DNA from: Duncaniella dubosii
GTDB lineage: Bacteria > Bacteroidota > Bacteroidia > Bacteroidales > Muribaculaceae
Length of the DNA: 64,000 nucleotides
Assembly (NCBI RefSeq): GCF_004803915.1
Contig: NZ_CP039396.1
Span: forward strand, 3,410,001 to 3,474,000
Direction: 5' to 3'
The notes under the pieces were generated by a model. The model saw only the letters and a list, made by a program, of their open reading frames with translations. It did not search any database and had not been told where the DNA came from. Made by a program: the position numbers and the translations under genes. Shown here piece by piece: positions 1 through 8,566 of the stretch; position 1 is the first letter of the stretch, and every line of letters begins with the position of its first letter.

Positions 1-350
1 GTCGAATCCGTAAATGTCACCAATATCCACCAGATAAACCACCACAATAACAGTGTGGCACAGACTGCGGCCACGCCTGTCAGCCATCCGATATGAGTTA
101 TCCTAAGTGACCCGTTCTTACTTTTTGATGAGCCGCGTGTCCATGACACAAAGCCATAGACTGCTATAAGAAGATAGTAGATATTTATTCCAAAATCTGC
201 ATACAGACCTTTGGAATAGTAGATCCACATCGAAATAGCCGGCATCACAACCGAGGCAATCCACACCTTGGCATCCGCATGGTATTCCCACCAAAGATAC
301 AGCAGCCCGATTGTAAAGCCCAAAATTTCAAGTACGAGATCAAATGTCAT
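1..350 (-). CDS. pnuT: PnuT-type thiamine transporter (PnuC family), partial
   Basis: This is an inner-membrane transporter of the PnuC family. It begins at an ATG at 350 and runs off the left edge, leaving 116 residues. The visible part is strongly hydrophobic and has family-like motifs: YLWWEY near residue 18 and IYYLLIAVYGFVSW near residue 56. PnuC proteins move vitamin precursors by facilitated diffusion. The gene starts 21 bp after the stop of a TonB-dependent receptor that sits behind a TPP riboswitch. That context points to thiamine (PnuT) rather than nicotinamide riboside as substrate. The family call is from sequence; the substrate is inferred from context. The 3' half is not visible. 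Confidence 0.85.
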   Translation of the reverse strand, partial: MTFDLVLEILGFTIGLLYLWWEYHADAKVWIASVVMPAISMWIYYSKGLYADFGINIYYLLIAVYGFVSWTRGSSKSKNGSLRITHIGWLTGVAAVCATLLLWWFIWWILVTFTDS

Positions 351-371
351 ATAGCAAACAGTCTATTATTA

Positions 372-2612
372 TCAGAAACGAAGAGTGGCGGTGGCCATTA
401 CATGGGTCGGCGCTTGAGCAGCATAGCCCGCATAGCGGTAAATCACCTTTTCACCATCGACAACCGTATATCCGGCACCGGCATAACCATTATTGAAATA
501 TTTCTTGTCAAAAAGATTATAGACAGAAAATCCTATGCGCATCTCCCTCACACCATGAAAATTCCTGAACGTGTAGCCAAGATGGAGATCCGACACGAAA
601 TAAGAATCGAGTTTCGCTTCCTCACTGCGAGCATTGTTCATGTATTGCTCTCCGACATAACGGCTCTGGAGAGAGGCATCAGCTCCGCGATAGTTGAAAT
701 TAAACGCATTATTAAAGATAATGTCGGGCGAAAAGGCTATTGGCGTGTCGCCGAGAGAGAACGAAATAGGATTTGTCCACTCATCCTCATAAATGTATTC
801 CACAAAATCCTTTATGCGGTTGCGCGAAAGGGTGAGATTGCAAGTCCAGTCAAACCATACGCAAGGCTTGAAAGCCCCCTGTAGCTCCACTCCCGCCCGA
901 TATGAATCAGGAACGTTGACGCTGATCGGATTGCCTGTGTCGGAGAGTTCGCCTGTCGCCACAAGCTGGTCCTTATATAACATGTAATACAGGTTGATTC
1001 CTACAGAAAACAACTTGCGGTTAAAGGTATAGCCAAGCTCGAAATCGTTCATCCGCTCCGACTCGGGACGATGAACCGGATCGCCGTCGGTAAAGTTATC
1101 GCGCGTAGGTTCTTTCTGAGCGACAGCCCACGACGCAAACGCACGGTGACTGCCGGAAGTAAAGTTCACTCCGAGTTTCGGATTAAAGAAATCCCACCGA
1201 CGGTTGACATCAAGCACTGCCGGAGCGGCGATGTTCCAGTCCCAGTTGTCAGATTCACCTTTTATAGTATAATGTATATGGCGATACTGCAAGTCGGCGT
1301 ATGCCGAAAACCGGCTGTCGATCTCATAGTTTGCCCGAAGGAATAGATTGGAATCAAATTTACGGCCGCGATTGTCGTAATACTTCTGCAACGGATCAAT
1401 CGGCCCGATGTAGTTACGCACCCATTTCACCTGCCCGAAATGATGTCCGTCAAAATCAGTGACAGCACCGCCAAGCAAAAGATTCAAGCCGTCGCGGAGA
1501 TAATTAAGGCTCAGCTGTCCTCCATAAAAATCATTCACATTGTTTTTCAGACGGATCAGGTCGGACTTGCTGACGGTGTTGCCTTCAGCATCGACAAAAG
1601 GCTTCAGCCCATACTCCTCAAGCGTGCGCCGGGTCTTGTACTGGTCGTAATACCCGTTGTCGGCAGTATAGTGAAGAGCCACATTGAGATGAAGATAGCT
1701 TCCTAAACGCTGATGAAGCAACAGTTGGAAATGATGCTGGATATAATTGTCGTACTGGTCGGGATAGTAGGCCCGCCGACCGTTGTCATCGGTATATTCG
1801 CCACACGGATTGTAGCGTCGCCCGAACTCTTCCATCTGCTCCTTCGAGGCATAATCCCAAGCCATATAAGTCCTCTCCTTGCCACCGAACGCAAGCAGCC
1901 GGACAGTGGTATTATAGGAAGAATAGGCGGCCTGCCCAAAATAGCTCCACAGCTCCGAAGAAGCACGCTCGATATAGCCGTCAGATCCGAGATGACTGAG
2001 CCGCGCATCGAAGCTCCAGTGGTTTCCTACCAGACCCGACCCTACTCGAAAAGTCTCACGGTTGGTATTGTATGCGCCGTATGCGCCTGACAGTTCCGCA
2101 TAAGCATCCTCCGATGGAGCATCTGTAACCATATTGACACTCGCGCCGAACGCACCAGCACCGTTTGTCGATGTTCCAGCTCCGCGCTGAATCTGGACAT
2201 CCCGTAACGACGAAGCAAGGTCTGGCATATTGACCCAATAGACATTGTGGCTTTCAGGATTGTTGATAGGAATACCATTGGCTGTCACATTTATTCGCGA
2301 ACCATCCGTTCCACGGATACGCATTGACGTGTAGCCGACACCTCCGCCCGCATCGGAAGTGGTAGTGACCGAAGGGGTCATCTGTAGAAGGTAAGTCATG
2401 TCGCGACCGTCATTGTTGCGCATCAGCTCACGTTTGCCGACATTCGTAAACGCTACAGGCGTTTTGGCTGTAGCGCGGTTGGCCACAACTTCAACATGGT
2501 CAAGCACAAGACTCAAAGAATCATCCTCCACGCCGGCTTCCTGAGCGGCCGCGGAGGAATGAAGGCTGATAGTCCCTGTAAGGACCATCGCCGGGAAAAG
2601 CAATTTTTTCAT
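372..2612 (-). CDS. TonB-dependent outer-membrane receptor, probably for thiamine
   Basis: A 746-residue TonB-dependent receptor. A signal peptide covers about residues 1-23 (ends in SSAAA), followed by a plug domain at about 40-165 (MRIRG, INVTANGIPINNPESH, RGAGTSTNGAGAFG). The rest is a long barrel with many aromatic-rich strands, ending in aromatic-basic residues (TATLRF). There is no N-terminal carboxypeptidase-like domain. It takes substrate across the outer membrane using TonB energy. It is the first gene after a TPP riboswitch whose aptamer ends about 8 nt before its ATG, and it is followed by PnuT. Thiamine or a thiamine phosphate is therefore the likely substrate. Family is certain; substrate is inferred from regulation. 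Confidence 0.9.
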   Translation of the reverse strand: MKKLLFPAMVLTGTISLHSSAAAQEAGVEDDSLSLVLDHVEVVANRATAKTPVAFTNVGKRELMRNNDGRDMTYLLQMTPSVTTTSDAGGGVGYTSMRIRGTDGSRINVTANGIPINNPESHNVYWVNMPDLASSLRDVQIQRGAGTSTNGAGAFGASVNMVTDAPSEDAYAELSGAYGAYNTNRETFRVGSGLVGNHWSFDARLSHLGSDGYIERASSELWSYFGQAAYSSYNTTVRLLAFGGKERTYMAWDYASKEQMEEFGRRYNPCGEYTDDNGRRAYYPDQYDNYIQHHFQLLLHQRLGSYLHLNVALHYTADNGYYDQYKTRRTLEEYGLKPFVDAEGNTVSKSDLIRLKNNVNDFYGGQLSLNYLRDGLNLLLGGAVTDFDGHHFGQVKWVRNYIGPIDPLQKYYDNRGRKFDSNLFLRANYEIDSRFSAYADLQYRHIHYTIKGESDNWDWNIAAPAVLDVNRRWDFFNPKLGVNFTSGSHRAFASWAVAQKEPTRDNFTDGDPVHRPESERMNDFELGYTFNRKLFSVGINLYYMLYKDQLVATGELSDTGNPISVNVPDSYRAGVELQGAFKPCVWFDWTCNLTLSRNRIKDFVEYIYEDEWTNPISFSLGDTPIAFSPDIIFNNAFNFNYRGADASLQSRYVGEQYMNNARSEEAKLDSYFVSDLHLGYTFRNFHGVREMRIGFSVYNLFDKKYFNNGYAGAGYTVVDGEKVIYRYAGYAAQAPTHVMATATLRF

Positions 2613-2620
2613 AATTTTTC

Positions 2621-2717
2621 TCTACGCCGGTATTACCCGGATCAGGTTCAAAGGGTATAATCTCAGACCTGTCTGCCTGATGCGGCAAAACGCATCCGGC
2701 CAAGACGGACACCCCTA
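2621..2717 (-). promoter_or_regulatory. TPP (thiamine pyrophosphate) riboswitch, THI element
   Basis: Read on the minus strand, the segment has the conserved THI-box parts in order: GGGGTGTC at the 5' end, CTGAGATTATACCC, then TGAACCTGATCCGGGTAATA and CGGCGTAGAGA at the 3' end. An apical stem of variable sequence (ATGCG...CGCAT) lies between them. The aptamer ends about 8 nt before the receptor ATG at 2612, so it would cover the ribosome-binding region. No terminator lies between aptamer and start codon. Control is therefore most likely at translation initiation. Confidence 0.96.
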
Positions 2718-2825
2718 AATCTATTAAAATAATCTATGTAATCGTACTCTTACGGATAGATGCGCCTCTCAAGGCTGAAACCGTGAGCAGAAACCGTCGC
2801 AACGGCCTCTTCCTGAATTTCACTG

Positions 2826-2857
2826 CAAAGGTAGTAATTTACGCCGTTATTCCACAA
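2826..2857 (-). promoter_or_regulatory. Promoter of the thiamine receptor operon
   Basis: On the minus strand there is TTG (2857-2855), a 21-nt spacer and TACCTTTG (2833-2826). This matches the Bacteroidota -33/-7 promoter form. The predicted start lies about 100 nt before the riboswitch. The left end of the insertion sequence is only about 30 bp upstream of the -33 element. Confidence 0.7.
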
Positions 2858-2876
2858 TAAATTCACTCTGACAATC

Positions 2877-2885
2877 ACATTTACC
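2877..2885. repeat. Target-site duplication, left copy
   Basis: The nonamer ACATTTACC directly abuts the left terminal inverted repeat. It is repeated exactly at 4423-4431, directly after the right inverted repeat. Confidence 0.9.
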
Positions 2886-4422
2886 CACGGCTCTTTCATT
2901 TAAGAATACGTTGCACACTCAATGAATGTGCTATTTTATAGAGGGCATCCTGCGTGTATAGATGTGACTATTTCCCTGATTATTAATAAAATAAGCATTC
3001 ATAAAATTTGGCCAAGCGGCAGATTTTTAGTAACTTTATAGGTGAAAATCAAATAGTTACGCAAAAAATGGATCCGCTTGACCAAAAACATTCGATTGAG
3101 GCACGTAAGCCCAATCATGCCGCAAAAGTACTAAATAAATTCATACCACAGGGCAGTATCCTGGAACGCCTGATGAATTTTGCCTGGTCAGTCCCTGATT
3201 TCCGTAGGTGTGATAAAGGAAACATCCGTCACCGGCTCAGTGACATCATCATTCTGATGATACTGGGACGGACCTGCGGGTATGTCGGACGTGCTGATAT
3301 AATAGCGTTCGGCAGACACAATCTCAAAAAACTCCGTAAAATGGGTCTACTGAAGAATGGAATCCCTTCGGAGGCTACCCTTTGTCGGGTGGAGAACGGT
3401 GTCGACGATTTATCCATGGCCGACAGGATGCAGGCGTTCGCCGAGGGCTTCCGCAATGAGCTGCTTAAGGCGTGCCGCGACAGGGAAATAGTCTGTGTGG
3501 ACGGTAAGGCCGAGCGTGGCACCGTTCAGGAAAACGGGCGCAATCCGGATATTGTGTCGGCATATTCTTTCAATGCCGGCATTACAGTGGCAACGGAAGC
3601 ATGTCAGGAAAAGAGCAACGAGATAAAGGCAGTCCCGGTACTGATTGACAAAATCGACATATCCGGAAAGATCGTAACCGCAGACGCCATGTCCATGCAG
3701 AAGGAGATAATCGACAGAATCAGGGAGCAAGGCGGTGACTTCCTGATAGAACTCAAGGCCAACCAGCGCTCCCTGCGCTACGGCGTGGAAGACAGACTTG
3801 AGGGGCTCACGCCCGTCTATTCATATACCGAAGGGCCGGAACTCGGACACGGCAGAATCGAGACCCGGACTTATCGTGTCTACGACGGGCTTGAAGTCAT
3901 AGCAGACAAGGAGAAATGGGGCGGCAATATGACGATAATAGAATATGAAGCCGACACGGTAAGGAAGTCAACAGGCGCGCATACCTCCGAAAAAAGGCTG
4001 TATGTGAGCAGTCTGCCAACCGACACGCCCGCTCTCGGGGCATATGTGCGAGACCACTGGTCGATAGAGAGCATGCACTGGGGGCTGGATGTCAATCTCC
4101 TGCAAGACAGGATCAAACGTAAGTCGTCTAAAGCTGCCCGCAATCTTGACACCATCCAGAGAATAGTCCTCTCGGTATTTTCAATATGGAAAGGGCTTCG
4201 CAAAAAGCGGTCGGACAAAAGAAAAGGAGTGGCAGAGCTCATGAGGCATGTCTCAATGAGCTTTACTAAACTCATGCGGTTCCTGTGCCAAAAATGAAAA
4301 AATTAAGATTTTGACAAAAAGATAAATCCCTGACATACAACATCAATAAAATTACCCGATTCGAAATGAACCGGGTAAGGGAAGATATGTCTCTATTTTT
4401 TGTCTTAAATGAAAGAGCCGTG
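2886..4422 (+). mobile_element. Complete ISAs1-family insertion sequence
   Basis: A 1537-bp element. Perfect 20-bp terminal inverted repeats start with CACGGCTCTTTCATTT (2886-2905 and, inverted, 4403-4422), and a 9-bp direct duplication ACATTTACC flanks both ends. It contains one transposase gene. The exact repeats and duplication indicate a complete and probably recent insertion. It sits between the divergent thiamine operon and the PEP/pyruvate-binding gene and interrupts no coding region that I can see. Confidence 0.93.
3068..4297 (+). CDS. ISAs1-family transposase (DDE)
   Basis: A transposase of the ISAs1 (H-repeat-associated) type, 409 residues from the ATG at 3068. An in-frame TTG at 3008 would add 20 residues, but the ATG directly follows an A-rich leader and fits better. 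An N-terminal DDE_Tnp_1-associated region (about 25-110; FRRCDKGNIRHRLSDII) precedes the catalytic domain. Candidate catalytic residues are the Asp of CVDGKAERGT, the Asp of IVTADAM and the Glu of DHWSIESMHWGLDV. The protein looks full length and intact. It would act on the inverted repeats at 2886 and 4422. Confidence 0.92.
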   Translation: MDPLDQKHSIEARKPNHAAKVLNKFIPQGSILERLMNFAWSVPDFRRCDKGNIRHRLSDIIILMILGRTCGYVGRADIIAFGRHNLKKLRKMGLLKNGIPSEATLCRVENGVDDLSMADRMQAFAEGFRNELLKACRDREIVCVDGKAERGTVQENGRNPDIVSAYSFNAGITVATEACQEKSNEIKAVPVLIDKIDISGKIVTADAMSMQKEIIDRIREQGGDFLIELKANQRSLRYGVEDRLEGLTPVYSYTEGPELGHGRIETRTYRVYDGLEVIADKEKWGGNMTIIEYEADTVRKSTGAHTSEKRLYVSSLPTDTPALGAYVRDHWSIESMHWGLDVNLLQDRIKRKSSKAARNLDTIQRIVLSVFSIWKGLRKKRSDKRKGVAELMRHVSMSFTKLMRFLCQK

Positions 4423-4431
4423 ACATTTACC
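4403..4431. repeat. Right terminal inverted repeat and right target-site duplication
   Basis: Bases 4403-4422 are the exact reverse complement of 2886-2905. Bases 4423-4431 (ACATTTACC) repeat 2877-2885. Together they fix the right end of the insertion sequence. Confidence 0.92.
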
Positions 4432-4553
4432 CGACATTTACAACGAGCCAAATCAAAATCAGGCTCTTTTATCGGCAATCAGTGTAAAAATCTCATTGTT
4501 TTTAACTAAATTTGCGACACATAAGTAACTTAACCATATTTATCCAATCAGCC

Positions 4554-7500
4554 ATGACCGACGACGAAGCACTAAGCCAACTCTACTTCAAGGATACGGC
4601 TTTCGAGAATCTCATGCAGAAACGCATATTCAATGTCCTGCTCATAGCATCGGCCTACGATGCGTTCATGATGGAGGAAGACGGCCGTGTCGAGGAGCAG
4701 CTCTATTTCGAGTACACAGCCCTCAACCTCTCCTCCCCGCCACGAGTGACACGCGCGTTAAATTCGACCGAGGGAATCGAAATTATGAAAACAAAGAATT
4801 TCGATCTGGTCATCATGATGCCGGGCAATGACGTAAGCGAGACTTTTGCCGGAGCGCGACGCATACGCGAGCTCTATCCCGAAATGCCCATCATCGTGCT
4901 TACACCTTTCTCAAAAGAGGTTTCACGCAGACTTTCCAACGAAGACTTCACAGGAATCGACTATGTGTTCTCATGGCTCGGCAACGTGGATCTGCTGCTC
5001 GCCATAATCAAGCTGCTTGAGGACAAGATGAACGCTGACAATGACATAAACGGAGTCGGGGTGCAGATGATTCTGCTTGTCGAGGACTCGGTAAGATTCT
5101 ATTCGTCGGTACTTCCGATTGTCTACAAATTCATACTAAAGCAATCGCGCGAATTCTCCACCGAGGCGCTTAACGAGCATGAACAGATGCTCCGTATGCG
5201 AGGCCGTCCAAAAGTGATGCTTGCCCGCGACTACGAGGAAGCTCTTGAGCTATATGACCGCTACAGCGACCATATATTAGGTGTGATCAGCGATGTCTCA
5301 TTCATGCGCGAAGGCAAGAAAGATCCGAAAGCCGGTATCAGGCTTGCCCGCGAGCTACGCGAACGCGACCCCTATCTGCCACTGATCATCGAAAGCTCTG
5401 AAAACGAGAATGCACACGATGTCTCGGAGGTTGGAGGAACATTCATTGATAAAAATTCAAAGAAATTCCCGGTAGACCTCGGAAAAGCAATCATCAACAA
5501 TTTCGGGTTCGGCGATTTCGTCATCCGTAACCCCGAAAGCGGCGAAGAAATATTTCGGATAAAGTCGCTCAAAGACCTTCAGAAAAACATTTTCGACATC
5601 CCGGCCGAAGCGCTCTACTGGCATGCGTCGTTCAACGACATCTCCCGCTGGCTCTATTCACGCGCCATGTTTCCGATCGCCGAAGTCATAAAGCACCACC
5701 GCTTCCGCGACCTTAAAGACGCACCCCAAGTGCGCAAGCTGTTCTTCGACCTCATCGTGAAATACCGCAAGATGAAAAACCGTGGTGTGGTCGCTATTTT
5801 CCAGAAAGAACGTTTTGACCGTTACTCAAACTTCGCACGCATCGGACAAGGCTCGCTCGGAGGCAAAGGCCGCGGTCTGGCATTCATCGACTCCATAATC
5901 AAGAAAAATCCTGTCTGCGACAACTTCGACGGCATTTCCATAACAATTCCGCGCACAGTGGTGCTCTGTACCGATATCTTCGACGAGTTCATGGAGAGCA
6001 ACAAGCTCTATCCCATCGCACTGAGCGATGCTCCCGACGAAGAAATCCTCGACCATTTCCTCAAAGGCAAACTGCCACGGAGGATCAAGGACGATCTGCT
6101 TGCTCTCTTCGAAGTTGTCGACACACCGATAGCCGTCAGAAGCTCAAGCCTTCTTGAAGATTCCCACTATCAGCCATTTGCCGGAATCTATTCGACATAT
6201 ATGGTGCCCAAGGTAAGCGACCCGGAAGAAATGCTGCGGATGGTCACAAGCGCCATCAAAGGTGTCTATGCCTCTGTGTTCTATTCCGACTCGAAGGCAT
6301 ATATGACCGCCACATCCAATGTCATCGACCAAGAAAAAATGGCCGTGATTCTGCAGGAAGTCGTCGGACGTGAAGTCGAAGGCTATTATTTCCCCTCATT
6401 CTCTGGCGTAGGGCGTTCGCTCAACTACTACCCTCTCAACGATGAAAAGCCTGAGGACGGAGTGGCCGAGGTTGCAGTCGGTCTTGGAAAATATATAGTC
6501 GACGGCGGTCTTGCGCTCCGTTTTTCTCCACGCCACCCTGAAAACGTACTGCAGACATCGGAACTGTCGCTCGCCCTGCGCGACACCCAGACACGCATGT
6601 ATGCGCTCGACATGAAAGGCGATGCCAGAGAGACAAGCATTTCAGGTCAGAAAATCGACAAACCGGCATCAGCGCCCTCGCTCAGTGTCGATGACGGTTA
6701 CAATGTGGCAAAACTCAGGGTGCAGGATGTTGCGGAAAAAGGCGCGCTCAAATACATGGTGTCGACATTCGATTTCCGCGACAACGTTATCCGCGACAGT
6801 GATTTCGGCGAAGGCCGACGAGTCGTCACATTCAACAACGTTCTGAAGCACAAAGCTTATCCACTTGCCGAATCTGTAGATTTCATGCTGACGACCGGGC
6901 AGGAAGCAATGCAACGCCCCGTCGAAATCGAATTTGCAGGCATGATAGGTCCAGACCCAAAGATGATCGGCCCGGGCGAAAAGCACAAAGGTCGTCTGTA
7001 CTGGCTGCAGATCAGACCTATAGTCGACCGTAAGGAAACCGTCGACGAGGCTCTCATGGCTACACCCGACGAGAAGTTGCTGCTGAAATCAGGCACGGCG
7101 CTCGGACACGGCAACATCGAAGGGGTTAACACAGTGGTCTATGTACGGCCGGAAAAATTCTCATCGTCAAACAATTCTCTCATCGCACGCGAAATCGAGA
7201 AAATCAACCGTGGATTTCTCGACCGCGAAGAGCGCTACATTCTAATCGGACCCGGCAGATGGGGTTCGTCGGACACATCGCTCGGCATCCCGGTGAAATG
7301 GCCCGCAATATCGGCCGCTCGACTGATTGTCGAGTCTTCTCTGCCAAACTACCGCATCGAACCAAGCCAAGGCACTCATTTCTTCCAGAATCTCACATCG
7401 TTCGGAGTGGCATATTTCACCATCGACACCAACGCACACAAAAAAGAGGGTGACCCCGTCACCGATCTCTACGATGTGGAATTCCTGAACTCCCAGCCGG

Positions 7501-7607
7501 CAGTCTACGAAAGTGATTTTGTCAGAATAGTCACATTCCAGACACCGCTTGCCATAGGTGTCAACGGACTGAAAGGCACAGGAGTGGTAGTGAAACCGGA
7601 AGTCTGA
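4554..7607 (+). CDS. PEP/pyruvate-binding domain protein with N-terminal receiver-like domains
   Basis: A 1017-residue protein starting at the ATG at 4554; an upstream in-frame TTG at 4512 lies inside the promoter-like TAAATTTG. Residues about 20-150 resemble a degenerate response-regulator receiver lacking the phospho-acceptor Asp (DLVIMMPGND). Residues about 170-320 form a second receiver-like domain with an acid pocket (LVEDS) and a candidate acceptor Asp247 (GVISDVSF). From about 425 comes a PEP synthase/PPDK N-terminal type nucleotide-binding domain (GQGSLGGKGRG; PIAVRSSSLLEDS near 524). The swivelling phosphohistidine domain and the PEP-binding barrel of true PPDK/PpsA are absent. It may be a signal-responsive phosphotransferase or kinase; the reaction is unknown to me. 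A strong hairpin follows the stop. Confidence 0.82.
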   Translation: MTDDEALSQLYFKDTAFENLMQKRIFNVLLIASAYDAFMMEEDGRVEEQLYFEYTALNLSSPPRVTRALNSTEGIEIMKTKNFDLVIMMPGNDVSETFAGARRIRELYPEMPIIVLTPFSKEVSRRLSNEDFTGIDYVFSWLGNVDLLLAIIKLLEDKMNADNDINGVGVQMILLVEDSVRFYSSVLPIVYKFILKQSREFSTEALNEHEQMLRMRGRPKVMLARDYEEALELYDRYSDHILGVISDVSFMREGKKDPKAGIRLARELRERDPYLPLIIESSENENAHDVSEVGGTFIDKNSKKFPVDLGKAIINNFGFGDFVIRNPESGEEIFRIKSLKDLQKNIFDIPAEALYWHASFNDISRWLYSRAMFPIAEVIKHHRFRDLKDAPQVRKLFFDLIVKYRKMKNRGVVAIFQKERFDRYSNFARIGQGSLGGKGRGLAFIDSIIKKNPVCDNFDGISITIPRTVVLCTDIFDEFMESNKLYPIALSDAPDEEILDHFLKGKLPRRIKDDLLALFEVVDTPIAVRSSSLLEDSHYQPFAGIYSTYMVPKVSDPEEMLRMVTSAIKGVYASVFYSDSKAYMTATSNVIDQEKMAVILQEVVGREVEGYYFPSFSGVGRSLNYYPLNDEKPEDGVAEVAVGLGKYIVDGGLALRFSPRHPENVLQTSELSLALRDTQTRMYALDMKGDARETSISGQKIDKPASAPSLSVDDGYNVAKLRVQDVAEKGALKYMVSTFDFRDNVIRDSDFGEGRRVVTFNNVLKHKAYPLAESVDFMLTTGQEAMQRPVEIEFAGMIGPDPKMIGPGEKHKGRLYWLQIRPIVDRKETVDEALMATPDEKLLLKSGTALGHGNIEGVNTVVYVRPEKFSSSNNSLIAREIEKINRGFLDREERYILIGPGRWGSSDTSLGIPVKWPAISAARLIVESSLPNYRIEPSQGTHFFQNLTSFGVAYFTIDTNAHKKEGDPVTDLYDVEFLNSQPAVYESDFVRIVTFQTPLAIGVNGLKGTGVVVKPEV

Positions 7608-7632
7608 ACCTATCATTCCGAAATCAATGAAA

Positions 7633-7682
7633 ATAGACATGGGTATGTGTCGCAAAGCAAGCGGGCACGTACCCATGTCTAT
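7633..7682 (+). terminator. Terminator hairpin between convergent genes
   Basis: A stem with the arms ATAGACATGGGTA and, inverted, TACCCATGTCTAT encloses about 24 nt. It sits between the stop at 7607 and the convergent gene ending at 7718. There is no long T-run, so efficiency is uncertain. Confidence 0.6.
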
Positions 7683-7717
7683 TTATATATAATGTGTTTA
7701 TTTCTGTTGGAAAGGCA

Positions 7718-8527
7718 TCAGAAAATATACCCGAACCCTACGTTAAGGTAGATTGGATACATATTGAATGAAACCGTCTTGAACGAGCGCACGAAAATAT
7801 CATTCAGTCCCCATGTGAGATTGGCGTTTACCGACAGCCGCTTCAACACATGCCATGAGCCTCCAAGCTGCAGTCCCCACTGAAACTTGCGCAATTCACT
7901 GCCAAAATCATAAGTGGCCTTGGCATCGTCTTCAAACGAAACCTTGTTTCCCGTCGGATCACCCTCGCGGAGATAGCCGTCATGGACATATCCGTCGAAT
8001 TCGTTACTGAAAGCATAGGCAAGATACGGGCCGAAATTCAATTTCCATCGGTCATTTATCCTATAGACAGCAGTAATCGGTATAGTCAGCTGCTGGGTAT
8101 GATATTTTGTCTGTACCTTGCCTGTCCACTTTCCGCTTAGCTTTTTTCCGTCCTGAATAATCTCCATGCCATAGTTTTTCACGTTGGCATTCGTCTCCAT
8201 GCCTTTTGTCTCAAAGCGGAATCCGCTGGCCACGCCCCATTTTTTGTCCTGTCCGAACCATTTTGTGACAGTTGTACCAATCTGCAGATTCAGATGCGGG
8301 CTATAGGAGTTTATCTGACGGATTTCAGCCGGAAGTGGCATGGGCGATGCACCACCGATATTCACACCGGCATTAACCTCATATTCAAGTCCGAGAATCA
8401 CCGACTTGTAGATGTCGCCCGGACGGTCGGATTGAGTGAAATCCTCCTTGTTTACATCTGACCGGGCAAAGCCGTGGAGCGAAGCGCAAACCGTTACAGC
8501 AAGGCAAATATATTTCCTGATATTCAT
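7718..8527 (-). CDS. Outer-membrane beta-barrel protein (PorT-like)
   Basis: A 269-residue protein from the ATG at 8527; another in-frame ATG at 8539 would add four residues. The N-terminus is a signal peptide (MNIRKYICLAVTVCASLHGFA). The rest has the alternating pattern of a small barrel of the outer-membrane-beta-barrel family: repeated aromatic and glycine-rich strands, NFGPYLAYAF, and an aromatic C-terminus (VGFGYIF). It starts 39 bp after the PCMD lipoprotein gene on the same strand, so the two are probably co-transcribed. No specific function can be read from the sequence. Confidence 0.78.
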   Translation of the reverse strand: MNIRKYICLAVTVCASLHGFARSDVNKEDFTQSDRPGDIYKSVILGLEYEVNAGVNIGGASPMPLPAEIRQINSYSPHLNLQIGTTVTKWFGQDKKWGVASGFRFETKGMETNANVKNYGMEIIQDGKKLSGKWTGKVQTKYHTQQLTIPITAVYRINDRWKLNFGPYLAYAFSNEFDGYVHDGYLREGDPTGNKVSFEDDAKATYDFGSELRKFQWGLQLGGSWHVLKRLSVNANLTWGLNDIFVRSFKTVSFNMYPIYLNVGFGYIF

Positions 8528-8566
8528 AATTATATACATTTTTAAGCATCGGGAGCAGTCTTCCCG

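Noticed and set aside
279-884. 201-codon plus-strand ORF opposite the thiamine receptor
   Set aside because: It lies antisense to a well-supported receptor and has no domain; a shadow of high-GC third positions.
4512-4553. TTG start adding 14 residues to the PEP/pyruvate-binding protein
   Set aside because: The TTG lies inside the TAAATTTG promoter-like box, so the ATG at 4554 is preferred.
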